64,000 nucleotides of DNA from Strigamia acuminata (Eukaryota > Arthropoda > Chilopoda > Geophilomorpha > Linotaeniidae). The position numbers were made by a program, and so were the translations under genes. Below are positions 1-11,163 of the stretch, in pieces (the stretch's first letter is position 1; each line of letters starts with the position of its first letter). The notes beneath the pieces were generated by a model. It had not been told where the DNA came from, searched no databases, and worked only from the letters and a program-made list of their open reading frames with translations. The stretch covers positions 37,235,211 through 37,299,210 of the forward strand of contig OX442314.1 of assembly GCA_949358305.1 (NCBI GenBank), in the 5' to 3' direction.

Positions 1-744
1 CGCCTCGAGCAGCCACAACGCAACTCATAAATTATGAGTTGCAACAAAAATCAAGGCAGTCTTCCCATGTGTGCGGACACTTCGCTGCTACTCGGGTCCA
101 ACTACACGCCAACTCACCGCACGTGACTGTTCCCGCGCCAGCGACCACTAAGCTAGCAACCTGCATCCAAGCGACTAAACGTCCTACAAGAAGTTTGGTG
201 TCACTCAAAGCTCAGTTCAACATCGCCTCCTCGCCCGGCCCATAATGGAACCAGCGATTGCAGCGTGGCAATTAGAATATGACCGCTTCTCCCCCGTGGG
301 AATTGGGTTGCTGGTGGCCACCAGCGCGCCTCCTCCACTAATCGAGTTTGAATACGCTGCAGACTGTTCCATTACTTTTACTTGGGCTGCGCACCAAGAA
401 ATAAAAATAATAAAGAAGGTTTGGAATTGTATTCCCCTCCCAACCACTCAGTTTTTTAGGCTAAGCTAGAAAGGAATAGAAGACCGTTGGAAAGTGTGGC
501 CAATGTAAGTCCCGGCTTGCCAGTACCCAGGCAAGCTGGACATGCACAGCCACCAATTTTGTCAAGTTAGGGTCCAAAATCAGCGATTAGCGGCCGTTTC
601 GCCTGCTGATTCCCTATCACAACCATGACCAAAGAAATCTCCCCCTTTTTGATCGAAAAATTTCATTCAATGTTGAGTTATCAACTCAACCAGAAAATAG
701 AAAAAAAAATCGCAAAGAGTTCAAGATCCAGGACGGGCCCACAA
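1..744. other. No gene recognised
   Basis: No open frame here looks like a known protein. The stretch has a run of short overlapping ORFs on both strands (39-469) without recognisable motifs, and an AATAAA-like signal near 408. It may be transposon-derived because the next 600 bp look like an LTR, but nothing supports a family assignment. Confidence 0.4.
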
Positions 745-1362
745 TTGTGAGTGTTTGGACGGTCGCCACGTGGTCGGGGGAGAGCCACGAGGCGCTGGAC
801 ACAACACACACGATAGAATTCACTCCGAAATACACAAGAGACACAAGTTTAGTTTAAGGTAAGCTTTATTGATGTCTAGGGGTATGATGTGGTGTCTCCC
901 AGTGCATTTCCCAATGCGACGGCTGCGAACAGCCGTCCCTAACAAGACCGCGTGGCACGGCGGCCAATGGCCGCCATGACACACGTGGTCGGAATACCGT
1001 TTAGCCATGTCGCCGCTACGTTCACGGAGAACGCAGGACGGACATGGGGAACGTGGACTATCAAGTCCCGGCGGGCGACAGAGTCGCTACGCCAACTGGA
1101 TTCGTCATTGCCGCCAGCGTGGAAGAGCGATCGTGGAAGCGACCGTTCGCCATGCTGGAAGTTAGAGAACTCTCTGGGGCCTCTGCGGGGCCCACCACTT
1201 CCGGAAGGGGCACTTCCGGTTCCCAATTGGCCGGGCCAACGACCATCAGCTCCACCTGGTGCGGGGGTCCGCAACAGGTGCGCGCGAGAAACACACGAGG
1301 TGCGCGAGAGCCGTGGAAGCGCCGTGTGTTGCAGGCAAGTGAGCGGACTGAGCGGGCAGCCG
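745..1362 (-). mobile_element. LTR-like insertion (possible solo LTR) truncating the kelch-type gene
   Basis: The GC-rich block ends in GGTCACA at 1362, like the solo LTR at 42515-43090 (end ACGGTCACA). It shares with that LTR the stretch TTTATTG...TGTCTAGGGGTATG near 866-890, whose minus-strand reading includes a possible AATAAA poly(A) signal. About 100 bp at its left end (about 745-840) matches an inverted copy at about 53060-53160. I did not find a convincing target duplication (CAAT on the left, AAAC on the right), so the left border is approximate and the element may be rearranged. The open frame of the BTB gene runs through it on the minus strand only by chance. Confidence 0.5.
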
Positions 1363-2462
1363 GTCACAAAACAACTCGCCTTTCGCGCTCACAATCGCTC
1401 GCCAACTCCTACAAACTTGCTGCGGCAATTCCAAAATCCTCGTTCGGCTCCACACGTTCCTCACCAAGTCGTACTGGGCCGTTTTGCTCGAAAAATCATC
1501 CACCACCACAAGCGTGATTTTCAGTTCGTAATCGGCCGGAAGCGAGTGTCTCTCAATCGCTGTTTTCACGTAAACATTCCTAAAATCCGCCCGATAGTCC
1601 CCCACAACCTCATCCTTCAACAGCGCACCAACAAACGCACACGCCAACATCTCTTCGACACTCGACACCAATTGAACGACTAAATCCTTGCGCCGGCTCA
1701 AATCCCCGGATCCCCATCGCAAGAAAAGCTCTACCAATTCCGTTTTCTGTTCCTTGAACTCAACGTGCTTGAAAAACGCGATGATTTGAGCTTCGTCCAG
1801 CTGCTGGACGACTTCTTCGGGTAAAAAACGCGCGTTGCAGCGCACGAAATCCAAAACTATACTTAGCGCAAGGTTTACTTCGTATTTCGTCGCTTCTTTC
1901 CAGATTTCAATAAAATTTTCTACATTTAGCATCTCGAGCCATCTTTCCCAGTAAAATTTGAATATGTCGGTGATGAGTAACATGTGAGACACTTGGATGA
2001 CCTCTAAGAGTAATTTGGGGTCGTCGGTGATGACTGAAGAGTACAATCCGACGTAGATGAACCTTAGGATGACGTCTATTGCTGCAGACGAGCTTTTGAA
2101 GACGATTTTGTTGGTTTTTGACTCCATCATTTGGCAGTTGAACATGGCGGCGAAGTAGTGGCTTTGACTCGTCAGGACGCTTTTGTGCGCGCGCAGTTGA
2201 CCGTCGTTGCATTCAATTGTGATGTCCGTGGTGGTAGCGAATCTCCTTTGGATGTAGAAAAAAGTCTTCAGGAGCGTTTCTTCGGAATCCAGGTGGAAAT
2301 GACTTAAACGATTCACGCGAGACATGCATATTTCGAGAGTTTCTTCGGCCGCAGAGACGCCGCTCGCGGGATTTTCTGGAACTAAACGAGTGTCGTTTTA
2401 AATGGATTTAATGATGATGTAATGAAGGATTCAAATAAGTTGTTAGTACCTGGTGTTGCCAT
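1246..2462 (-). CDS. BTB-BACK-kelch (KLHL-like) protein, truncated; shares exon 1 with the four-span gene array
   Basis: Two exons: 2450-2462 (ATGGCAACACCAG) and 2381 downward, joined in phase to give about 382 codons up to a stop at 1246. The BTB domain covers roughly residues 50-150 (motifs TDITIECNDGQLRAHKSVL and HYFAAMFNCQMMES). A BACK-like helical region follows (VENFIEIWKEATKYE, FLPEEVVQQL, ELFLRWG), then the start of one kelch blade (KTAQYDLVRNVWSRTRI, near residue 320). Kelch-like proteins are usually about 600 residues with six blades; they act as Cullin-3 adaptors. Here the blade is cut at the LTR-like border (1362), so about 40 C-terminal codons come from the insertion. Exon 1, the 68-bp intron and the promoter are homologous to those of the four-span genes (see S4). 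I see it as a damaged or neofunctionalised chimera. The BTB call is strong; activity is unknown. Confidence 0.75.
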
Positions 2463-2700
2463 TGAGTAAACGTGGTTTTTGTCGTGTTTAATTGTTGGCC
2501 TACTATTGATGATGAAGGATTTCTCGAAGTTATAATTGCGTGAGACGATGTCGTGTTCGTTGAAAAGTGACCAAACCGATGCTCAAAAGCGAGTCCAATG
2601 GTATTGCAGATTAGGAATCACGTGGGAAATGACGTGATGAATCATTATACATTCATTCTAATTACTTATTATCATTTAACACGAGTTTATTTCATTGCTA
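2463..2700 (-). promoter_or_regulatory. Shared promoter module of the array, copy upstream of the BTB gene
   Basis: On the minus strand it reads ACGTCATTTCCCACGTGATTCCTAATCTGCAATACCATTGGACTCGC in two adjoining pieces; the core is at about 2590-2640 with the E-box CACGTG at 2619-2624 and a CRE-like TGACGT half-site next to it. The same core occurs upstream of S1 to S5 and once without a gene. Function as a promoter is inferred from position. Confidence 0.55.
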
Positions 2701-2859
2701 ATTAAATTTTGCAATTTTTTTTTTTGCGATGCGCTGTGATTTTAAATTAATAAATATTTACAAATTTGCTACAAATTTGATGACGGCGCTTTTTTTGCTT
2801 AAAATTTGAATAAAAAAAAATATTTTTTTTTGTAAAAATAAGAGTTTGATATTTTATTT

Positions 2860-3307
2860 TAAAATGTGCGTTGTGTTTCAATATTTCGTGCTGTTAAAAA
2901 CAGAAATAAAGTTATACATTTATCCGTTATCTCAAAACTTTTTTTTTTTATTAAAATGTAGATTTTTTTTCTATTTCTGCGGTTTCTCTTTCACATAAAA
3001 GTCTTTGACCCTTAACCGTTTGATGAATAAACACGCTACAGAGACATTGAAGTGATAATACTGACATTTAATGGTCCAATTATTTATCACACTTCACTTT
3101 AGAAAAAGTGATTCACAAAAAACGACTCGGAAATAACTTTCACACAATTGAACAAATAAAGGGAAAACAAAAAGAAAAAAAAAAACCAATGATGACAATT
3201 CGAATGGAAAATGAAGTTGACACTCCTAATCATCATCGTTCCGCTCCACACGTTCCTCACAAAGTCGTACTGGGCAGTTTTGTGTCCACCAAGTACAACA
3301 ATCCGTT
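2860..3307 (-). pseudogene. Remnant of a four-span array gene: 3'UTR plus exon 5 with an embedded kelch fragment
   Basis: 2990-3180 matches the common 3'UTR of the array genes (for example GACATTTAATGGTCCAATTA). On the minus strand 3307-3287 reads as exon 5 (GGATTGTTGTACTTGGTGGA = GLLYLVD). It then changes at about 3284 into a 40-bp stretch nearly identical to the kelch blade of the BTB gene (compare 1445-1490 with 3240-3284), and returns to array sequence (GATGATGATTAG). Exons 1-4 are missing; a copia element begins at about 3308. Confidence 0.65.
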
Positions 3308-4896
3308 ACCGAGGGGAAGTAGTCCCTGAAAACATTGGAACTCATTCACGCGGAGACATTCGTGGACGAGCCAACTTTCGGAGAGCAACACTCCAGTTGC
3401 GTGCGAAGGCGCGGAAGCGCACGATGAGGAGCCGGAATCTTGTCGCCCGGTTGGCCGACCCAGAGGAGCCACAGCCGAAGCGGTAAATCTACGCCACGAG
3501 ATGGAAGTGCGAGAGCGGGAGACGCGCCTCGTTGAAGCGGGCATGCGGAGCTCACAACGGCTGATGGACCAACGTGAGGCCGCAAACCTCACGTCCGAAG
3601 AACTTTTCACACCAGAGACTTATGCCAAAGCTATGGGGTGTCCAGACAAAGAGAGATGGATCGAAGCGATGGAGAGTGAGATGGACTCTCTACGCGTCAA
3701 CTAAGTCTGGCAACTCGTCAAACGGCAACCACACACGAAGACGATTTGCAGTAAATGGATCTTCAGGATAAAGCTGAACGCAGACAACAGCGTCAACAAG
3801 TACAAAGCACGTTTAGTTGCCGTGGGGTGCTTGCAAAGGCCTGGGATCGACTACACGGAGACATTTTCTCCGGTCGTTCGCATGGAATCCCTGCGCATTT
3901 TTTTACACATGGTTGCGACACTCAAACTTAAAATTCGACATAAAGACCGCCTATCTTTACGAAAAACTCAAGGAGAAAATCTTCATGGTGCAACCTGAGG
4001 GTTTGGAAGAGGGCGACGATGTGGTTTGTGAACTCGAAAGAAGCTTGTATGTATGGGCTGCGGCAATCTGGCCGCTGCTGGAATGACTGCTTAGACGAGG
4101 AATTACAGGAGATTGGCTTAACGCCACTTGTCAACGATAATTGTGTGTATTCCTAGAGAAAAGACACCGAATTCATCGTTCTTGGCATCTACGTCGACAT
4201 AGCCTCAGGTTACAAGGGAGACACCATCATCGAGGTGGCTGCTGTTGGGCCTTAAGGTGGTCTTCGAACTTGTGGATCTCGGACAGATTTGCTACTAGCT
4301 GGGCATGGAAATTGAGATCACCAATGACGGGGGAGTCGCCGGGATTGGACCAAACTACTCTTCAACAGATTTTGGGCTCTATAATGCATCCCTTGATAGT
4401 ATCTCGCCCGGACATCTCCTTCGCCGTCAGCAAGCTGTCCACACATTCGAAGGACTCACGACAAATACATTTTTCCGCTATAAAACGGGTGTTGAGTTAC
4501 CTCAAACACACGAGATATGCATTTTTTTTTCCGTTACAAGGAGGAATGCTACACGGTTACTGCGACGCGAGTTGGAACTAGACTAAGGACGCCAAGTCTT
4601 TCTCGGGTTTCCTGATCAAGATTGGGGAGGCTACCGTCTGCTGGAAGACTAAAAAGCAAAGCCTGATTGCTCGCTCGCCATGTGACCTATTGAAAACTCT
4701 GTAATGGGCACGTGGCCTCCTACTCCTATATGAACTCGGCCAAACTGAAAGCGTCCCCCGAAACCTGATTGTGGATTTCCTGACCAAGGCCGTTCTGACA
4801 GCAAAGATGACAACAGAGTCACTGAACAAGTGCCAAACAACGTACAAACTAATGAAGATGAAAGAGTTTGGAATGACGACTTGTTTGTTATATTGA
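3308..4896 (+). pseudogene. Ty1/copia-type retrotransposon remnant (3' part of pol: RT and RNase H), multiply broken
   Basis: The pieces read in several frames. They are a linker before RT (VDEPTFGEQHSS near 3362), the RT start (AMGCPDKERWIEAMESEMDS near 3640), KWIFRIKLN...NKYKARLVAVG and DYTETFSPVVRMESL (3755-3890), FDIKTAYL (3935), and MVQPEGLEEGDDVVCELERSLY (3985-4052). They end in a copia RNase H (GYCDASWN near 4557; FSGFLIKIGEATVCWKTKKQ near 4600-4660). A TAA inside the RT N-terminus (3703) and several frameshifts rule out function. No LTR, gag, protease or integrase is visible, so only the 3' end was inserted or retained. The left junction lies inside an exon 5 of the array. Confidence 0.8.
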
Positions 4897-6237
4897 CTGC
4901 CTTAAGCAAAAATCGCATTCTTATTGACGTGAGAGATGTTCTCACTTTTTATGAACCAGCTAAAGTACACCCCAATCAAAGGGCTTACGTTATTGACCTA
5001 CTCATTGCAAAGCATGACGCAGACGATGTTTTAAATCGGATTAGTAGGGAGAACAGAATGGCTAATATGGACGCGAATACGGATGCAAATCCGGTGTTGT
5101 TTGCCGAACGAGGCATGTGAATGCTTACATAAGAAACAAGTGTCAACTGGGTTAAAAAAGAGATCTGACACATTTGATGAAGGATTACCATTACTTTCTC
5201 ATGCCAATTGTGGGGGAAATAAAACAATTGGATACACAGGCCAGGCTTTCTACCATCAGGTCATGTAAATATTCCATACGTGATGCCTCGTTCTTAACTA
5301 CATCCAACAATATCCTTGCAATCCACTACTGTTTAGAGTAGGAAATAAACCTTATTACTTAATATTAAACCTAAACAGAATTTTTGTCATGGAGATTTAA
5401 CCTCTTTTTGGAAATTGCTTGAAATTACTATTGTTTCTTACTTACTGTGTTTATTATCCTTTTTTATTGTAATTTATTGCTTTGTTGTTGTTATATTTCC
5501 TATGTTCTACTATTCCCATGTTAAACCTAGACTAAGCCTTTTTTCTCTCTACTTTATTGTTAGTAATAATACTTTGCTGTCTGTTAATATGCTGTTATTA
5601 TTCGCCTCTCTAATAAATAGTGCTGTATGAAAGACAGTACGAATGAAATGAAACGACTGAGTACGAGCTACATTCCCGCCATTTTTCCATCTTTGTTTAA
5701 TTTTTGTTGCATTTTATATTTAGCATATGTTTGCCAATGGAAGAGGCAGGATCGCCTACCAGATATTCATTCGTACAATAAATAGCAAAATAGGCGAAGA
5801 AAAGGATTTACTTTAATTTTTTTTATTCTAAGTTTTCTTTATTGATGAATTGTGCATTATTAAATCAGACTTGACTTGGTTTTCACTGGATTCAGTCTTG
5901 TTTCTCTCTCTCCTCAACTTTGACCTGTGCCTTAGCTTCTACAGCCTCTATGGCTAGTTAAGTTATCTTCCTCAATTTTCACCCTCCTGAGGTTGCTTCT
6001 GGTCAACTACATCACCTGTGGTGGCGGGTTAGCCCAGTGCTCGCGTTGGTGGAACCAGCCTCACCACCTTCTTGACCAGGACAAGGCGACCATCCGCCAC
6101 AACTACAATCCACTATATTATATTTAGGTGGCTTAATTTTCGTTGGTTATTTGGCACATGCGTTGATTTCGTGTTGATTTCGTAAATAATTACAAACTGA
6201 ACCATAAATCTGTGGACCTGCCCAGCCCATATTGAAT
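4897..6237. other. Intergenic AT-rich DNA, no gene recognised
   Basis: Short ORFs (for example 4830-5120 and 5415-5630) show no known motif. The first overlaps the copia tail. I see no RNA gene and no repeat structure beyond AT-rich simple sequence. Confidence 0.5.
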
Positions 6238-8585
6238 CGCTAGTCAAGAAGCACAAAGGCTTAAAGATTGAATTATTTGAAATTGGAAATTAAAATAGTT
6301 ATTATCAAGGACTTATGAAGTCACTAAAAGAAGCAAAAGGAAGAAACACTCTATCCACATCCTAATCCTTTAATTACTAAAGGAAGAGACGACCTGAAGA
6401 TGAAAGAAAAAAGATCCTCAATAAAGTTTATGACTTTCAGTCTACTCTGACTTTGACTGGGCATTTCATTACTTTCTCTATACTGCAATACTGCAATAAA
6501 TTTTCTGAGCTTATATTTCAAACAGTCTGACACTCTTAAAGTGCGCCATTAAGACCAGGAATAATGGCAATGGCCAGAAGAAGGGTTAAAACTATGGTAA
6601 GAAAAAATAACTTCAAAAGTAGAGATCATCGTAACCATGCGGCTGCCAGGTTGACTAAATAGAAAACTCCAAAAGATAAAGGGCAACCTTTAAGTTAGGT
6701 TAGGCTGAGGAAATAAACCACAAGTGCATAAATTGGAAAATACAGGACGCCAAGTTGAAGAAATGTAGACGCAGAAGAGATAAGTCACTTTCATAAAGTA
6801 TGAACGAGATTAAGAACTACACCCCCATTTTTGCCTTAAAGCAAAAAGCTTGGATTTTCAAAATCCGAAAAGAGAAAAGTTAAAACATTTGTATCATCCC
6901 TCCCACCAAGTACTAAAATTGAATTGGCAAAGAGAATGACAACAGCCTACACATTTAAAAGATTTGTTGAAGATTTGTTGTTGATTTGTTGAGGATATTT
7001 CAGAACTGCAATACCGGTATGTCAAAAATTCATCTATTTATTGGAAAAAAATATAAATTTACTTCCATTTATAGATTTTAATCATATAAACTCATATTTC
7101 ATTGCGCAGGGATATATAAAACTCAAGCATTTTGAATCCCAGAATGTGCAATTGGAGATTGCAGTAGCACAGGTAAGGATGGGTTAGGATGGGTAAGGAA
7201 GGGCATGGAACTGATTTCCATCAGCTATTCAAAAAAAAAAGATTTCACCTCTATTTTGGCAAGAAAAAAGTTTTGTATTAAAAAATCTTGCCTGGAAGAT
7301 ATACCATGCTTGAGAAGTCTGCATTAGGGAAGGAAAGGAACAGGGCAAGAATCATCAATTCAGTATGGTACACCAGAATATGAAACCATAAACATAAATG
7401 TTTTCCAAGTGACCATTTAGATAAGGAAAAGACAAGAAAACAGTTAAGTGAAATTATTAAAGTTAAACAGCAAAATTCATGACAATTGGCAAATGCTACT
7501 CTCTTACATATGGAGTGCAGTCCTACAAATACCAACAAAATCATATTTCACGAGTTGATAAGGGAATTGTGGTCCTTTGTGTTGGTATATTTGTTCCAAA
7601 TATCCAAATGCACAATAAACTTGCCCAAGTCGAAGGAACAACTCAAAACAAGTTGGCAAAGACAAAAGGATAAGTCAGACATCACTTACAGAAAGATTTA
7701 TCAAGAAATAGAAGAGAGAGATAAGCGAATCAAACACAAAAACTTGATCGGCAAAAACCCATCCGCAAATGTATTTTTTCCATCTGTAAATACATTTTTT
7801 CCATCTGAAAATACATTTTTTCTGCTTGAAAATGTCATTTTTGAATTTTATGACCATCCTCTGAGCAGTGATCACTTTGAAAATAAAAAGCAGGTTTCAG
7901 AAATCAAATCCCAACATAAACACTTGATGTCACGAAAAATGACAAATGCCATTACTAATCACGAAAGCCAACAAGACAAATTTAATTTCTTCAATTTCAA
8001 ATGAAAAATTCAAACCAAACTTTGAAAAACCATCAAAAAGCACTAAAAAGCTCCAAAAGGCGCATCAAATAATATTCTTGCCAAATAAATACTCATACTC
8101 AACCACCGCCACGTAACTGAAGAAATAGTTCGAACTAGGCTTATAGTATTAGGCCTAAAATGGCGCAAAAGAACAAATGTAAGAAAATAAATGGATCCTT
8201 TTTCAAAGAAATGCGAATTAAAACTGGAAATGTTAATCGCGTGTTTATGAAACCAATCAACCTTTTGGAAATCAAACCCGAATTAAATAACGTGAAAAAC
8301 GATCATAGCATGTCGAACAGCAAAATCTTGCTGTTCGCCTCGCCTCGCCTCGTGCTGATCGAGACGAAATTACGTGACAGATTATTGTTTAGCGTCTCGT
8401 ATTGTTTGTAGCATCGTCATAAAATCTCAGTAAATCGACCAAAACAATTTTAGTTTTAATTTTTCAGTTTTTCAATTTTATTTTAAGTTTTCCCATTTTA
8501 ATTTTGAAAATTAAAAATTGAAACTTCGAATGATTTTGCAGATTTACAACTTGTAACTTTATAATTTATCACAAAGCGTGCGAAA
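6238..8585. repeat. Segmental duplication, copy 1
   Basis: From CGCTAGTCAAGAA at about 6239 the sequence runs nearly collinear with 9574-13330 (copy 2), for example the stretch around 6300-6460 against 9640-9800 and 7440-8585 against 12090-13330. Copy 1 lacks the insertion found in copy 2 at 9931-11163 and the roughly 90 bp found at 12197-12290. A 172-codon ORF (7486-8004) is not kept open in copy 2, so I do not call it a gene. A short tandem repeat of the type ACATTTTTTCCATCTG lies at about 7768-7835. Confidence 0.7.
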
Positions 8586-8702
8586 AATTATTCACAAAAA
8601 AAGACGAGGAAATTACTTTCGTATCTTTTTCTCGGGGCTCCGTTCCCGCTGAGAGAAGACTTCTAGAAACGAATTTTGGGAATTAATTGGATTAAATGAT
8701 AT
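8586..8702 (-). pseudogene. Truncated four-span array gene (3'UTR fused to exon 2)
   Basis: 8585-8625 matches the 3'UTR just downstream of the array genes (AAAAATTATTCACAAAAAA). It is followed directly by exon 2 sequence (TTTCTCGGGGCTCCGTTCCC, 8630-8650) and intron 1. Exons 3, 4 and 5 are deleted. Compare with the complete gene S1, which follows copy 2 of the duplication. Confidence 0.65.
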
Positions 8703-9573
8703 ACAACTACATTTGAAAAGTTTAGAAAGTGAGTGAAAAATTCACTCACTTTGTGAATAACACCAAAAATATAACTTAAACGTTAAGCAAAACCAATTTA
8801 TACCATCAGATTTGAATAAAACAATTATTTTTCATCTAAAATAACTTATAGTTAAATATATTTAGTTATATAGTTTAGTAACAAATCGAGATTTTCAAAA
8901 CCTCACTTGTGTCAAAAGTTTAGAAAGTTGAAAAAATCATTTCATAAGTTTAGAAAGTGCAACATAATTCCTTTATTTCGACTTGAATATAAGATAGGAC
9001 ATTTTCATTTTTTTGTTTAGCATTTTGTTGGATGATCTCTGCATCGTATGACCGCCTTCAATCTGCGAGGCATTGTAGACACTACAGTAGGGGGCAAAAC
9101 AATTGCGACATGTTAAATCTCATGGCTATATCTCGAGAAAAAAAGGAGAAAAACCATTGAAAATTTAACTGAATATTTGTCCAACATTCTGCTTTGTTGA
9201 CCTAAAATTTTATGACAATCTATCCATTAGATTTAGAGAAAAAAATTATTTTATGAAGTGACTGCCCTGAAAAAATAGTTCAGTGTTGGTTTGGGGATGC
9301 GAAAGGTTGGAAATCTCCAATCCATCGAAGAAATAATGAATACTAATGTTTACAGAGACAATTTAGAAAGAAATCTTGAGGAATAAAAAAATATTGGGGT
9401 TGGTTGTAGCAACAGGATAACAACCAAAAACATACATCAAAATTTGCGTGAGAATATATCACACTGTTGGTCGTCAGGCACAGGATGTTCCGTTGGGCTT
9501 TGATATTGTCAGCGTACTCGTATGAGTTACCGTAGAGGAGAGGATAACTCAAATGCAGATGCATTGACAAGTG
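8703..9573. other. Intergenic, no gene recognised; one perfect short hairpin
   Basis: Contains an AAGTGAGTGAA/TTCACTCACTT inverted repeat (about 8728-8753) and three copies of the phrase AAGTTTAGAAAGT (about 8717, 8915 and 8948). No coding potential was recognised. Confidence 0.4.
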
Positions 9574-9930
9574 AGTCGCTAGTCAAGAAAGACAAAGGCT
9601 TAAAAATTGAATTATTTGAAATTGGAAATTAAAATAGTTATTATCAAGGTCTTATCAAGTCACTAAAAGAAGCAAAAGGAAGAAACACCCTATCCACATC
9701 CTAATCCTTTAATTACTAAAGGAGGAGACGACCTGAAGATGAAAGAAAAAAGATTCTCAATAAAGTTTATGACTTTCAGTCTACTCTGACTTTCACTGGG
9801 CATTTCATTACTTTCTCTATAGTATACGTTTTCTAAGCTTATATTTCAAACAGTCTGACACTCTTAAAGTGCGCCATTAGGACTAGGAATAGTGGCAATG
9901 GCCAAAAGAGGGGTTAAAACTATGGTAATT

Positions 9931-11163
9931 CCTTACTTTTTTTTGTTGTAAAGGACGTTTTTAAACGTTACGTTACCGTTACATATTTACCAGGTTATGT
10001 TTTTGCTACATGTGTAGCAAAGACGAACAGACAACAAACGGAGAGGGCAGGCAACAGATCTGGACGACGGCCCCCACTCCATCGACAGCTTTACTTGGTC
10101 ACGCTGTCGCGGTGTTCCAAGACATGCCAGGAGGTCCACGCCGCGTTGAAACCACTGTGTCAAGACTCAAGAGCTCGTGGTTGCCTAGGAGGCGCACGAA
10201 GTACAAGCAGAGGCAGACGTCGAACCAAACCACATCCACATTTATTGCAAATTAGAGGTCCCCACGCATAATCGGCAGTTGAAAAACCACCTTAAAAATA
10301 CCTTGTTACTACCACACAAAGAGCCATCGAATGTGTTCGGTTATCCGAACAGCAGTAGGAAATTTGTTTGATCGATTTTTTGATCAACTTTTAATGTTCT
10401 TTGACGATTTTCACATATTTATAATCGGTTTTTAATGTCTTTTGATAGTTTTTAAGCATTTTTGATCAGTTCCAATGTTTTTAGATAGTTTTTAAGCATT
10501 TTTGGTCAGTTCCAATGTTTTTAGATAGTTTTTAAGCATTTTTGGTCAGTTCCAATGTTTTTTAACAATTTTTTTAATAACTTTTACTTTTATATAAAGA
10601 AACCTAATGTTCGATTATCCAAACAGTTTGGTTTTATGAACACTCCTGTCCCCAATTATTGAATTCACAAAAATAAACTAAAAAACTACACCTTAAACCG
10701 AAAAATTAGAAATCGGAAATTTGCATAAATGTAACGATAACGTAACGGAAACGTAACGGTAACGTAACGATAATGGTAACTTTGCTACCTAAAATGTAAT
10801 GATAACGGTTGGTAACTAAGCAGATCAGAGATTAGGAAAAGAGAAAAAAGAACAGACGGAAGAAGGAAAGAAAGCGATAAGAGTAGAGGCAGAAAGATCA
10901 ATCAAAAGCATCACGCGAAATTACCGAGGAACAAAAACTCCTGGACCGAGCGGTGTCAGCAGTACAGCCAAGTGGTTACAAGGACAGAGAAATCTACTGC
11001 GCCAAAAAGAAAAAGGCACAGAACTTGATTATATCGAAGGCAAATCAGAAATTCCCAAAGGAACGTACTAAGATATTAGCGAAGATACTAACTAGTTACT
11101 TTTTTTGCCAAGTAACGGTAACGGTAATTAGTTATCATATTCCAGTAACGCACACAACACTGA
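9931..11163. mobile_element. Insertion of unknown type with GTTACGTTACCGTTAC-like clusters
   Basis: Defined by absence from copy 1 of the duplication (at about 6592-6633). Runs of alternating GTAACG/GTTACC units occur near its left end (about 9966-9985), in the middle (10731-10815) and near its right end (11115-11150). No transposase-like frame and no clear terminal inverted repeat were seen; the ends are approximate. Confidence 0.4.
10448..10562. repeat. Minisatellite, about 40-bp unit, nearly 3 copies
   Basis: Direct repeats of a unit containing TTTTTAAGCATTTTTGGTCA and GTTCCAATGTTTTTAGATAG follow one another with very few differences. Confidence 0.85.

Noticed and set aside
952-1683. 243-codon plus-strand frame
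   Set aside because: Antisense to the kelch-type gene and the GC-rich LTR-like block; no domain or codon pattern supports it.
4830-5268. Two adjoining plus-strand frames after the copia remnant
   Set aside because: The first overlaps the copia C-terminus in another frame; neither has a recognisable domain or splice context.
7486-8004. 172-codon frame in duplication copy 1
   Set aside because: The homologous part of copy 2 (about 12130-12770) is broken by insertions and frame changes, and the translation has no recognisable domain.
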